NCBI GenBank assembly: GCA_024138015.1
Contig: JAMXBB010000008.1
Coordinates: forward strand, 123,002 to 187,001
Length of the DNA stretch: 64,000 bases
DNA from: Lumnitzera littorea
Lineage: Eukaryota > Streptophyta > Magnoliopsida > Myrtales > Combretaceae
Direction of reading: 5' to 3'
Under the pieces are notes generated by a model that saw only the letters and a list, made by a program, of their open reading frames with translations, was not told where the DNA came from and did not search any database. The translations under genes were made by a program, and so were the position numbers. Shown one piece after another: positions 37,013-49,406 of this stretch (positions within the stretch are counted from its first letter, which is position 1; each line of letters starts with the position of its first letter).

Positions 37013-38577
37013 TACTTAACACTAAACTTCCTTCCCTTATTTATGACATATTAGAAACATTAACAAATTTAGATAAGAGATACGCATGCAAATGCCAACT
37101 CATTACTTCTTCTAATATGATCTTTTATCTTAAGTAAGAATCTATCTTATTAAGCTTCTAGACAAGTATTAATTCATGTGTGATGCTTTTGATTAAATCA
37201 GTTAGGCTCAAACCATTCATCAATCATGCAAACAATAGATACATTGCAAATAAATAAAGAGTGTAGATATAAAAAAAAAAAAAAATCAGATGTCAATATA
37301 TAGTGGTTTCACTTTGTACATTAATCTATTCTTCTAGCTTGCGACTAGGAATATAGCACTGCACATCATAGTTTCACTATTTAAAAGAAACTTATACAAT
37401 GAAGTCAACAGTCCTGCGATTTTGCCTTAGCTCCCAACTTCCTATCCTCATAAGTATTCACAAATCTATAAGTTTGTCAAACAATCTCCCTAATTTTGAA
37501 AGAGATTTATAACTCCTTTTGAGGATTATGATGAATTTCCTCATACTTTAGCTCAATGCTCAAATATACAATGTATAGTACTCTTTAGCTTAAGTTCCTC
37601 ACAAACTTTTGTTGACTATCTAATCACAAAAACATGTAGTAACTCAACTCTTATATTATTTAGAAAACTTGTGTCGTGCATACTCTCTTTCATTTCTTTC
37701 TTCATTTTTTCTTCTCCTTCTTTTCTTGTTGTTCTCTTCATCACTCTAAATGGTCATAGCTTCAACGTTGGATTCTTCTATCTTTGGTAATAGCTATTAG
37801 ATAGCACTTGTTCTTATAATCTTTGTGGTCTTTGTTTTGTTGTTTTCTCAAATTTGCTTATCCATTGTATGCATATGTAAGCGATTCTTTCCTTTTTTGT
37901 TATTGTCTTGTATTCATAGAAGTTCTTCTTCTCCAAATACTTTATTACTTCAGTATTTCTCATATTTAAGATAAAGCATCCCTTAACCTAATAAGATATA
38001 TTACCTAAATATATCTCCACAATGAAAGGTGTTGACCTATAAAGCATACTTTTACAATTCTCTTTTGACATTTGTCTCATGCTTCTATCTTGTCATCATG
38101 TTTATGATTTGTCCTGTGTTTTTTATAGCCTTCTAATTATGTATTCTACTTTTGACCATCTCTTCTATTTTGTTCAAACTTTTCTTTTTTTCCTTTGTCT
38201 AATGAATGATTTAGTCAATTTCTATTCATAATTATGATCTAAATCCTTTATTGATATTTCTTTTTTAAGGTTCTATTAATTATGATCTCATCTTTTCCTT
38301 ATCTAAGTGTTCCTTCATCTAAAGAACAATGTAGTTAGTTTCTATTCATAATTATGGCCTAAATCCTTTGCTAAAATTTCTTTTTCTAGTCACATATTTT
38401 TTTCTATTAATTCTAATATCATCTTTTCCTTGTCTAGCTGTTATTTCAATTTGTCCTTCGTTTCTAATCAATTCATGTTTCCTTCAAGATTATAGTTCTC
38501 TTTAACCTACACAATCAGTAACTTAATTAGTAATACTAACACATATTTTGTTATTACTTTTTGTTCAAGTTCCAACA
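37013..38577 (-). repeat. SIRE-like copia LTR (minus strand), far end unplaced
   Basis: On the minus strand TGTTGGAACTTG (start at 38577) follows a purine-rich tract (38579-38592) and the pattern 'gttatcataaaaaaaggagg'. This matches the junction of SIRE-type copia elements (polypurine tract, then TGTTGG LTR start). The LTR would run toward lower coordinates. Its end is not identified, so the left limit is only the edge of the neighbouring exon-like DNA. Confidence 0.45.
38211..38445. repeat. Imperfect 120-bp tandem duplication
   Basis: The block beginning 'tttctattcataattatg' occurs at about 38219 and again at about 38339. Each is followed by 'ctaaatcctttg/at' and later 'ctattaatt' and 'catcttttccttgtct'-like text. 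The second copy carries an extra ~10 bp. Confidence 0.7.
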
Positions 38578-40020
38578 ATCCCTCCTTTTTTTATGATAAC
38601 AAAATATTGTATTTCAAGAAATATCTCATAAAACATTAAAAAAAATTCAACATATGAGATTCAAATCAAGAACAAAACTGTCCAAATTTTGTAGATTTAA
38701 TCTATTCTGTTATTTATAGTTTTATCCCCCTTACTCTAAGAATTTTTTTTTTATTTATCTCCCCCCCTTAATCAATGAATCATTATTGTGCATAATTTCT
38801 CTCATTTTTGCACTTTCTCTCCCATATTTTTCTCTTTACTTACATTCATATCGCATTTTTCATACTTTCTCTTTCCTTTTTTGCTATCATCAAAATAACC
38901 ATATGCAAGTGAAGGTTTTGATAATAGTAAATGCAATGAATAGTGATGAATATCACATGAAAATGAAAAACAAGAGACATCTAATTTATTGAACGAAAAG
39001 AAATTATAAAATCATATTTTTCTTTTCAGATTTCCTTTTTAATTTTTCTCTTATTCTTCTAAATTTCCTTTAGAAGTTCTTTTGGAAAGTTCTTCTTCAT
39101 CAGAAGATGTTTCTCTCTCTGTCTACCATGGATACTGATCAACAGTCAAGTTTTAAGGGTCTTAGTGATTTAGAAGAGGATGGTTTTCTTATGAATTCAA
39201 ACCAAATCTTTTCTAATGATTTAGTAAAGATATCAGCCAATTTGATTCTTCAATTAAACATATATCGCATCTATATTTGTATATAAAACATGATCTCTTA
39301 TAAAATGATGTCATATTTTATATGCTTAGTTCTATAGTGATGCATTGGAATGCATTGGATTTTTTGTTACACTAATTGCACTAAAATTATCACATTTAAT
39401 TAGAATGCAATATATTGCTATTCCATAATCTTCCCGCAATTGTTTTAACAAAAAAAAAAAAAAAAATTGTGCCAAACAGTTTCCAAAAGAAACATATTCA
39501 ACTTTTGCAATTGATAAAACTACTGAGTTTTGTTTCTTACATAGCCACAAAATTAATCTATTACCTAAGAATTGTAATGTTCCAAAGTACCTTTATGATC
39601 AATCTTGCATCTAGCATGATCAACATTAGAATGACCAATTAGATCAATTTTATAATTCTAAGCACACCAAACACCTACATTAGTTGTATTAGCAATATAC
39701 TTAAAAATTCTTTTTACTACTCCTAGATATAATTTTTAGGATTACTTTGAAATCAAGTGTACAAAGATGCTAAATAATATGCCAGGCCTTAATGTGATTA
39801 AATATAGTAATGATCTAATCATGCTTTTGTATAGTTTTTCATTTATCTTTTTTTCCTTATTCATTAAAATCAAGTCTTGTTAAAGATGCCATAGCTATTG
39901 CTACCATTTTAGCATTCTTCATTCTGAATATCTTTTAAATGTGTTTTGTATACGTTTCTTGGTGTATGAATATTCCTTTTTTTGATTAATTGACTTGTAG
40001 ACCAAGAAAATGTTAGCTTA
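38578..40020 (-). pseudogene. SIRE-like copia RT/RNase H 3' fragment
   Basis: Read from 40020 downward: the reverse-transcriptase tail ('LIKKRNIHTPRNVY', near the usual GIFIHQ region), then the RNase H region (39550-39332) with 'WLCKKQNSVVLSIAKVEYVS', 'CDNFSAISVTKNP' and later 'RIKLADIFTKSLEKI' at about 39220. These are standard copia landmarks in the right order. Frames are broken and everything upstream of the RT tail is missing, so the element is 5'-truncated. A polypurine tract and LTR start follow at 38592-38577. Confidence 0.75.
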
Positions 40021-40831
40021 ATAACACTTATTTTGTATGTAAATTTAGGGTAGTTTCATTGCAATTTTAGTGTCTATTTGTGTTGATTTTTGAGTATTTA
40101 AAGCTTATTCGTGAGATATTTGATTTTCATGTTTCAATTGAAGGAGTTGATGAAGTTTTGTTGATTTTCAAGAGAATTTGATGACATTTTGAAGCATTAA
40201 TGAAAAATATGTTTGAAGATATTGACATGGAATTAAGATTTTAGTAGAAATTAGAGGATAGAGAAGATCATGGTGGAAATTATGCTCGTACTTCTTGCCT
40301 ATGATTCTAATGTTTGTGGAATTAGTCAGTTTTGAGTGCAAAGAAGGATCATGCCTAAGATTACAATTGTGCTTCTTGGGGTGTGAACATATTATTGTTA
40401 TTGAAAGAGAATTCCTATTATTGAAAACATCCTTATAACCTTAGGTTTAATAAAAGGAATTAAAATAACCTAAAAAGAAGTTATATACCTAATGTTGAAT
40501 TCCTAAAATAATAATAATAATAATAACTTACTCTAAAAGTTGTTGTTCTTTTCTTCTAAACCCTAATCTAATTGAATGAAAAGAAATAAGAATTTACACT
40601 CTTCTATTCTACATATATGTTAGAAGGCCTTTATTTATTTATATGTGTAAGGTAGCATCTAAGCTTCAAATCTTTCCAAAAATAAGAAGACTCACAAAGA
40701 GTAGCATGTTTACACGTTAAGATCACAATCATGGTTCCTACCCGTAACCAATCTCTATTCAAAAATTGCAAAGGTGAAATAGAAGAATCACATCCAAAGA
40801 TCATGCTTATGATCTTGTTTGTAATTCTCTT
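40021..40831. other. Repeat-like DNA flanking the gypsy insertion
   Basis: No gene seen. The left part ('attttagtgtctatttgtg...gaaggagttgatgaag') resembles Athila/Tat U3 sequence. The right end (…CTCTT) is the left insertion flank of the gypsy element. Confidence 0.35.
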
Positions 40832-43800
40832 TGATACGGACCCATAAATGAACACACGAACCCAATATCATAAATAACTAAAGAGGTAGGTCTAAGCTGC
40901 AAGATTGCTTAAAAGGTAAATGATAATCGAAGGTTGAGCAGAGGGTTCCCGTACACCAACGAAGGATATGATGCACCAATGCCTCATACGAGCTCGAGTC
41001 ACACTTGTTATGACGCACAAGTATGGCTAGAGGTCGCTTATCACTAATCCATACTCAAATGGGCTAGATAAGAGTAACTCAAAAGTAAGAGGAACACTTA
41101 ACTTGAGAGTGAAAAAGTTCAGTGTATTCTCTGTATTCTGATGATTCAACCTTTAAAGTATGACAGTATTTATATCATCTCATTAGGGCAAATCCTAAGT
41201 TACAGAAATTACAAAAGAATGGTCCTTATTTACTAAAAACAAAAAGAATAATTTGTAAGGAAAATATGAAATCATGCAAAAGAAGGAACGCGGATGTCCT
41301 TTGTCAAAAAGGATAGTACGAATGTCAATAAAGGACAGTACACACACGTTTTTACGGTAATTCTAACAATATTGTGGTCCAGGCAAGGGTGGACCTTAGT
41401 TCAGGCCTATTTGGCATCAAAAAGGGTTAAACAATGGTTAGTTTAGGGACGGTTCACACGGGGTTGGTTTCAAATGGTCGACTCCTGATAGTTCTTATCG
41501 GCTTCAACAACAGTAGGGATTGCTACATTCAAATTTAGTGCTAGGATTATGGTTTAGTGGAGGGTTTGGCTCAACATACCGGTTGTTCACCTTGACAACA
41601 TCTTGGAATTGTAAGCTCTAAAGCCAAGCCAAGCCAAGTAACCGTAGGTTTGAGCTTAAAACCCAAGTAACCGTAGGTTTTGGGCGATCGGCTAAAGGAT
41701 TCGATCAAACCCAAATTATAAACTATTTAGAGAAATATTAATAAAAATGACCCTGTAAACTTAAATTTAAGAAAATAAGTAGTAAAATAGGAGACTATAA
41801 AATTTTCAAATTTTAAACATAATAATTGCCAATTACCGAAAAGGCAAAAAGTATAATCTAATAACTAGTAAGTTACTAGAAATAGATTATATGTATACTA
41901 AAAATTTTAGAATGACCAAAATAATAATTAGGAATGTTTACGTGTACCCCACATGTATTTACGTGTAAATAAAAATACGCGTAATTACCTAAATTGGCCG
42001 AAAACTAAGCAAATAATTAAAGAAAAATATAAAATAATTATGGAAAAATTAGAAGAGGATAAGTTGAAGCAAGATCAGGTCATGGTCAGAAAAAGAAAAA
42101 TTAGCCAATAAGAATTAGAAAACTTAAAAGCCAAAAAATCAAGGAATTTGGGCAAAGTCTTGTCAAATTAATGCATATTAATTACTACAATTGTCTATAA
42201 ATAGGAGAAAAATTTCCGGAAGTCATTTGGTCAGTTTAGAATCTGAGAAAAATAGGAACATTGAAAAAATCGAGAGAAAATTTAGAAAAAAAAAAAAGAA
42301 AGAAAACTGTGCAGATTAGGCAAGTGAACTAAACCCACCACTCACCACCACCACTTGGGACCAAACCATCACCACCACCTGGGATCGAACCACCACCACC
42401 ACCCTACATTAGAACCACCGCCTGGACCGGCCGACAACCTTGGACCGGGTTTGGATGGCCAGAAAGCTTCAAACCGGTTAGTCATTTATTCCCCCCAATT
42501 TTTGTATAATTTTGTAAAATTAGTTATTTTGCCTAGAAAATTATGAAATTTGTTATTCTGAGGTTTTATTGTATGTAGATTTAAGGAAAAATATTTATTT
42601 AGTTTAATTATGTCTGAAAATATAAGCTCCTTAACAAATTGTTCAAAACCGAGCATGATTAAACCGGAAAATAAATAGGCTTAGGAGTGTAGTTTGGAGC
42701 TCAAAATTTTTCTATAGGATGCTCATATGATGTAGAACAGTGCTATGAAGCCATTTTTTTTAAAATTAATTTTCAAAATTTTTAAGTTAATTTTTAGCCC
42801 TAAAATGATGGAAAAATTGGGTGATTTAGGGTTAATTAGGTGATTAGGATGTTAATTACTGATTTAGATATTAATTATATGTTTAGGGATGTTAATCTCT
42901 GAAGTGGAACCCTAATCCTAGCCTTTGGAGTATTAAGTATGGTTAATTAGGGAAATTAGGTAAGTAATGTAAGAAATTAGTAATATGTGAAATTGTAAAT
43001 TAATAAATCTAAAAAAATAAGGTTATTTAGATAATATTATAATAGAAATCAGAAAAATAATAAATCTAAAATAACATTTAATTTTAAGTAAATATCTTAA
43101 AATGTAAGATTTTCACACATCGGGAACAAATCCAATACCTCCATTAGGATTAGCGTATACCGAATAGTTTAGAATACCAAATTATGACCCAATAGGATAT
43201 TTGAATACCCGAGCGTAATGTAATTAATGTCATACTGGGATTCGAGCTTATTTAAGACTTAGGAATTAAAACTAGAATATAGTTTAAGATTCGAACCCCG
43301 AAATAAAGTACAACGAATCATTAGTACGTTATAGGTATACATGAGAAAAATGAGTTACATTATGAATTAGAATAAGAATCCATAAAATATAAGTACTAAA
43401 AAGACCTATTTGTATTATAGGACATCTAGAAACAAATCAGCTCGCGACTAAGGGATCGAGCGATCGAGCAAATTCAAATAAGTTGGGTTATTGCTTATTG
43501 TAATAGAGTACTAGTTTTGTAGTGCTCGGAGACTTAAGCTTGTATATGCTTGTGATTGTAAGTAGTTTACGCATGTGTTTGATGTGTCTGAATTTGTGCT
43601 GAAACTTGCTTTGTGAGTGATTTGTGACTAATTGAATTGGGATGAAATTGTTTGAACACCCTAAACGAAATATAATCTTAATCAACCCCAATAACCAAAA
43701 ATGTCATGCATTGCAACCCGTTAGGGGATCATAGGATTCTCCAACCAAATACCGACCCCTTCGAAAGGGATAGCGTAGGATTGTAAAATGGTCTCTTCTT

Positions 43801-44691
43801 CATCATCAGTCAAACTAAGTAACAAGAGAGGAGATCGCGGCGGGGGTGAAGTCAATGGTTCGAAGGTAGTCGCGGGAGGAGCGAGGTCTCCATTGCATAA
43901 GCTTGAGTTTAGTTATGAGCTGCTGCATAACATAGAACTCCTCAACCCGGATTGGAGCAGGCGAAATTTCTCTGATTTCACAATGGACCGGACTACGTTG
44001 TGCGATGACACTTGATTGTTGCATTGCATGAAAATAATTGTTTGATAACCCTGTTTGTGCTTGTATGCATTCATGAGTCTCCAATTCAACTTACTGAGCT
44101 GTAGTTGCTCATATCCTTGTAGATCCTTTTGCAGGTTCTGATTTGTGATCACTTTAAGTATTATGCCGCTCTACAATTACTCAGAGGTTAGTCCTTTTGA
44201 AGCTAGGGGTGTGAGGATCAAGTTACTTAGCATAATGTGTAACTAGACTGACCTTATAGTTAAAGGTTAAAGACTGATAGTTATTCTGTAAATTAGTAAA
44301 CTGTGGTGATTATGTAAAACTTCCTAGGAAGCTCTGTGGACTTACTTATAATTATCTATGTTTATTAGAAATTGTAATATTTATCATGATTGTAGTATAA
44401 TTATTAATCGAACTGTTTACTTCAAAGCGAGGAATCGTCGACGCCTTGTGTAGATTATGTCTATGGTAGGCACTGTGAGGCCAGTTACTATCATAGAATG
44501 GTTTACACGGCAGGACTGTTGCAACTCTGGAACTTCAGGGCGTAACAAATGATATGGAGAGCAAAGTAGCCTACAGATCGGACTAGGGCAAGCACTGATC
44601 CTCGACGCTTAACTCACCTCTAACAGCTCGGCAGATCACTTGAGAGAGCCCTCGAGCTCTGGAGTGTATAATCGGTCCATGATCCCTATCA
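40832..44691 (-). repeat. Gypsy 3' LTR (element orientation), split by insertion
   Basis: The parts 40832-41609 and 44551-44691 align end to end with 49407-50322. The plus strand starts TGATACGGAC and ends CCCTATCA. The polypurine tract lies just outside, at 44692-44699. Confidence 0.88.
41610..44547 (+). repeat. Second solo LTR of the 1.8-kb family, nested in the gypsy LTR
   Basis: Starts TGTAAGCTC and ends GGGCGTAACA. It is collinear with 1822-4915 for its whole length, including a TATA box (TATAAAT, 42196-42202), but slightly shorter (2.94 kb). Comparison with the uninterrupted LTR at 50160-50190 ('atcttagatgacatgg') gives the insertion site: 'catcttggaat' on the left and 'aatgatatgg' on the right. 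Only AAT of the expected 5-bp duplication is visible. No internal genes are present. Open frames within (42355-42546, 43788-44015) are not conserved in the other copy. Confidence 0.85.
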
Positions 44692-44699
44692 TCCCCTCC
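44692..44699 (-). other. Gypsy polypurine tract
   Basis: The minus strand reads GGAGGGGA directly before the LTR start, the expected plus-strand priming site of the element. Confidence 0.7.
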
Positions 44700-45990
44700 G
44701 GGTTATTTGAGATTTAGGATCAAATCTAGTTCAAGTCCAGTTTGCTCGTCGTTAGGAGTGTAAGGTTGGAGGTCGACAATGTTAAAAGAGTCTAAGACTC
44801 CATATCCTTCGGGTAATTCAATTCTATAGGCATTAGGATTGATCTTTTCAAGCACTTTAAAAGGTTTGTCAGCTCTGGGAGATAACTTGCTCTTCTTCAA
44901 GTTTGGGAATCGTTCCTTGCTAAGGTGTATCCAGACCAAATCGCTTGGTCAAAATTCTCTCTTCTTCCGTCCTCGGCTTCGCTTCTCAAGCTTAATAACA
45001 ACTCGACCTATTTGCTCTATAACCTTCTGGTGCATAGTTTTGATGACTTTAACTTTCTTAACAGCTAACCAGTCATCATCATCAGTTCTCAGTTAGGGTG
45101 CTTAGTCCAATGGGAGTTTGAGGTCAAACCCGTAAGCAACTTCGAATGGAGACATGCTTGTAATACTGTGGGCAGTCCGATTGTAGGTGAATTCGATGAT
45201 TAGTAGATACAGATCCTAATCGACCATGTTTCATTTGACAGCAACCCATAACAAAGTTCCTACAGCTTGGTTGACAACTTCGGTCTACCCATCGGTCTGT
45301 GGATGGCAGGATGTGCTGTACAATAACTTGGTTCCCAGTCGCCTCCAAAGTATCCTCTAAAAGTAGCCCATGAACTTGGGGTCTTGATCCGAAACTACGG
45401 TTCTGGATACACCAGAAAGCTTAATCACCTCCTGCAAGAAAATAAAAGACATAGCCGAAGCATCGCTAGTCTTGGAATAAGGCACGGAACGTACCATCTT
45501 GCTAAATCAATCCACAACCACCATGATGGAGTCCTTTCCTCGGGACATCCTCAGTAATCCTAACATGAAGTCCATACTTAGCTCGAAACATGGTTTGGTT
45601 AAGATTCGCAAGGGTTGGTAGTGTCCTTACTTAGCTTAACTCTTTGCTTTTGGGTAGGTTACACGTCTTTCCAGCATAGATCGGACATCTCTCTTCATCC
45701 TTGGCCAAAAGAATCTGGAGGATAATATCTCATAAGTTTAGTGCTGGCCAAAGTGTTCTGTCAATCCTCCTCTAGCAATTCTCATGTAAAGCAGGTTGAG
45801 ATACATAGCTTCCTCTTCCTAAACAAGTATTCGTCCTCCATGTGATAGTCATCCAGCGTTCGTCCTTCCTCACATCGGGCGTAAATAGGACCATAGTGTG
45901 GGTCCTCAGCATATAAATTCTTGATGGTTGAAAAACCAAGTAAACTCATCTGCAGTTCAATCAAGAGGGTATGTCATCTTGATAAGGCGT
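44700..45990 (-). pseudogene. Gypsy integrase remnant
   Basis: Read from high to low coordinate: N-terminal text 'LYAEDPHYGPIYARCEEG' (about 45920) and 'EDEYLFRKRKLCI' (about 45800), then a core with 'VVSDQDPKF', and at 44939-44703 the C-terminal segment 'KPFKVLEKINPNAYRIELPE' with 'FNIVDLQPYTPND'. Several stops and frameshifts are present. No chromodomain is evident. Confidence 0.75.
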
Positions 45991-45999
45991 CAACCATTA

Positions 46000-47422
46000 C
46001 ATTGTTCTTTCCATTCTTATATTTTATGACATAAGAAAAACCCTCCATGAACTCAACCCACTTGGCCCATCTCCAGGACAACTTCGATTAGCTCTTTAGA
46101 TATCTCAAGAATTTGTAATCGGTATAGGTCATGAATTCCTTAGGCAATAAGTAGTGTTACCACACCGTTAGGGCTTGGATTAAGGAGCAAAATTCCTTAT
46201 TGTAGACGGAATAGTTAAGTATGGCTCCACAAAGTTTCTCACTGAAGTAAGTAGTAGGTCAGCCTTCTTTCATCAGCACAACACCTATGCCTAGTCCAGA
46301 TGCATCATACTCTACCTCAAATACCTTATAGAAGTTCAGCTGAGCTAAGACAGGGGCTGTAGTTAACCTCTCCTTCACATCTTCAAAACTCCCCCTCCCT
46401 TTCTCACCCAATCTGAATTCAACATTCTTCTTTGAGAGTTCAGTGAATGGGGCCACAATTGTACTGAAGTTCTTTATGAATTGGTGATAAAATGATACCA
46501 GGCTGTGGAAACTTCTTACATTAATAGAATAGGTCGGCTCAAGCCATTCTATTATCGCTCTTATCTTCTCTTCATTAACTTGGATGCCACCTCCACTCAC
46601 AACAAATCCTAAGAAGATCACCTCAAATCAGTAGAAATCACACTTCTTCAGGTTGGCATAGAGCTGATCAGCTCGAAGTTTTGCAAGCACTTATTAGAGA
46701 TGCTCTCGATGCGTCTCCAAGTCGGGACTATGTACTAGAATTTCATTAAAATAAACCATAAGAAAGCTTCCCAATAGCTCTCAAAGCACGTAATTCATAA
46801 GTCACATGAATGTGCTCGACACATTGGATAGCCCAAATGGCATTACAAGCCATTCATACAAACCATATCGTGTCTTGAAGGTGATCTTCTACTCATCGCC
46901 TTCACACATTTGAATTTGATGGTATCCAGATTTGAGATCAATCTTAGAAAACATTCTTGCCCCACTTAACTCATCTAGCCTAGGTATGGGATAGTTGTAC
47001 TTGATGGTGATTCAATTGATGGCTTAGTTATCCACAAACATCTTCCAAGAACCATCCTTCTTCAACACTAATAGAGTCGGCACAACACAGGGGCTCAGGG
47101 ACTCACGTGCATACCTTTTCTTCAAGAGGTTGTCTACTTGCCTTTACAATTCGGCAACTTGTTCAGGGTTCAACTTATAGGCAGGCCTGTTCGGCAATGC
47201 GGCCCCTAGTTGTAAGTTGATCGCATGCTTAACACTTCGGATTGGGGGTAGACCCTTCGATAGCTCCTCTAGAAACAGGTTAGCAAAGTCTTCCAGTAGG
47301 GTTTTTACCTCGATCGGCAACTCTTCCTCCCTAGGTCTCATCTCTAAAGGCTTTCTGACAAGCAGATAGATAAGTCCCTCCAACTTCATTTCTCTTTTCA
47401 GTTCAGCTTGGGTCAGTACCAA
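46000..47422 (-). pseudogene. Gypsy reverse transcriptase / RNase H remnant
   Basis: 47422-47144 carries the RT approach 'LLEDFANLFLEELSKGLPP' and 'HAINLQLGAALPNRPAYKLN'. RT core text follows, with the catalytic box at 46753-46742 reading YFNE where active enzymes have YFDD, so both catalytic Asp are lost. 46621-46259 has 'FLGFVVSGGGIQVNEEKIRA' and 'FEVEYDASGLGIGVVLMKEG', the RT connection and the RNase H start. Stops interrupt the frame. Confidence 0.82.
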
Positions 47423-47449
47423 AGCTTCCTTCTTTAGGGTTCAGCAAAG

Positions 47450-47944
47450 TTAGGACTGCATCACTTTTGCCTGCTCAGTAATCATGGGACTCAATTTCAA
47501 TCTTCTTTCTTCATGCTCTACAGAAGATGTGTTTCTCTTGCCGTCATATATAACTGCTCGATCAAACATCCATGGTTGTCCAAGTAAAAGATGGGACGCA
47601 CTCATGGGCAGTACATCACGGAGCACTTCTTCTCGATATTTGCCTATACAAATTGGCACAAACACCTATTTGTTCACTTGTAGGGCTCCCCTATCATTGA
47701 GCCAATGAAGCTTATAAGATTTTAGGTGGGGCATGGTTAGCAATTTCAACTATTGGATCATAAATGCAAAGGCTGCATTGGTGCAGCTCCTACTGTCAAC
47801 GATCAGCGCGCTCCTACTGTCAACTTTTAGTGTGCATAGTGATTCGTTTACCTTGCACCCAAAATGAAAGAGATTTTCTCTCTGTTCGTCTTTAGATACA
47901 GGACTGACACTCATCGTCCTCCTTAATACTAGAGCGGTCGGCAT
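47450..47944 (-). pseudogene. Gypsy protease region remnant
   Basis: Shows 'QRENLFHFGCKVN', then VDSRSALIVDSRSCTNAA. The active-site segment (normally one 'IIDGGSCTN') appears duplicated as two VDSRS copies 24 bp apart. 'DVLPMSASHLLLGQPWMFDR' follows at about 47600. The frame shifts between the parts. Confidence 0.7.
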
Positions 47945-47999
47945 GAAGTTGCCTTCCTTGTTGTAGATGACTTCCTCATTGGACAGCTCGGCTTATCCG

Positions 48000-49150
48000 T
48001 CCTCCTTCAACTCCTCTACTTCCTCATCAGTACTATTGACCTCAACGATCGGTACCTCGCCTTTGATCACCATTGTTCGCCTATTCAGATACTGAGTGGC
48101 TATGTGTCCAAATCCTTGGCATTTGAAACACTTGATCTCACTCGTCTTCCTCCCTAAACTCTGGCCTTTCTCAAACTTCCTCGGAGGTTCTTTCTCCTTT
48201 GCTCGGGTGGTCTAAACAGGTCAAGTCTCAGTGACCTTGCTCGGTTCCATTTACATAGGTCTGCTCGGAATAGGTCGACTATTTCCAAGACAGTTGATGA
48301 ATGGTTGGAATCTTCTTATTCGATGCCTTTCTATCCTTTAGTCAGTTCGGATTTCATCATCGAGCGTTCTAACATCCAGGGTTTCCAAAACATCCCCAAT
48401 CTCATACTTCAATCTGCTAATGAATTGAGACACAGTTCAATCTTCTGGCTTTACGACTTAGCATCGGATCATTAGCAACTGGAATTCTTTAACATAAGCA
48501 TCCACACTCGATTCTCCTTGCCTTGGTTCTTGAAGTCTCTTGAAGGCATCTTGCAAATAATAACTCAGCACAAATCTCCTTCGCATGACTCTCTTCATAT
48601 CATCCCAGTTCCTAATCTCTCGTTCTCCTTCCCTTCCTCTAGTGGCTTACAAGTTCTTCCACCATAAGGCGGCATAACTAATGAACTATAATACAGCAAG
48701 TCTAACCTTTGCATTATCAGGCACTTCGTGGCATTCAAACTACTTTTCGATCTTGTCTACCCAATTTAGATAGTCTTCGGTATCACCACTTTCAGAAAAA
48801 CTTGGGATATACATCCTAAGTCCTTCAACTCTAAGGGCTCGTACATTTCTTTCTTCAGCTCCGTAGTACTCTTCTGCATCATCATCTCCTTCAACTTCTT
48901 TCTCAATCTCTTTAAGTGCTAATCTACGCCTAGCATCCTTACCAACTCCTTTAGCTTGGGGTGGGCGAGCTAGGGCATTAGCTTAGCTAAATTGGCCATT
49001 GCCTCATTGTTGTTGCTCACGTTCCCTAATAGAGCTTTTTCTAGCTCATTGCCTGTCTTCTTGTATGATAGTCATTAGACTAGCTATCAAATTAGTAAGT
49101 CTATCCAAGCGATCACCCACTAACTGAGGTGAAGAGCTTCCTTCTTACCC
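48000..49150 (-). pseudogene. Gypsy gag remnant with broken zinc knuckle
   Basis: The minus strand has a CCHC knuckle at about 48090-48130 reading CFKCQGFGHIATQY. The spacing is right, but the last Cys is Tyr. Upstream lies a gag core with homology-like text around 48350-48800. Stops break it. Confidence 0.65.
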
Positions 49151-49387
49151 TTAGCCATGTCGAGTACCACTTTCTTGGTTTCCCAAATTCCTTTGCACAC
49201 TTGAATCTGACATTGATGTTTACTTCACGATGACAATCTCTCAATAAACACATGATCAACCACACTCTATTTTGGCGTATCGAAAACAGGGGAAAACAGA
49301 GTACAAAACACTTTTCACTACTAAACTTCAAAGCTAACAATAGAACCACTATCACACGAAAGTAGTAGAATCTAGCCTCAAACGTAG

Positions 49388-49403
49388 CCAAACTCTAATA
49401 CTA
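49388..49403 (-). other. Gypsy primer-binding site, tRNA-Met-like
   Basis: The minus strand reads TAGTATTAGAGTTTGG, a decayed TGGTATCAGAGC-type initiator-Met site, three bases inside the LTR edge at 49407. Confidence 0.65.
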
Positions 49404-49406
49404 TGA

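Noticed and set aside
38786..38992. 68-residue open frame
   Set aside because: T-rich low-complexity sequence adjoining a retrotransposon end, with no domain.
42355..42546. His-rich open frame (HHHH repeats)
   Set aside because: Comes from CCACCA repeats inside the second solo LTR. It is not conserved in the other copy.
43788..44015. 75-residue open frame and overlapping antisense frames
   Set aside because: LTR sequence. The matching part of the first solo LTR has different frames.
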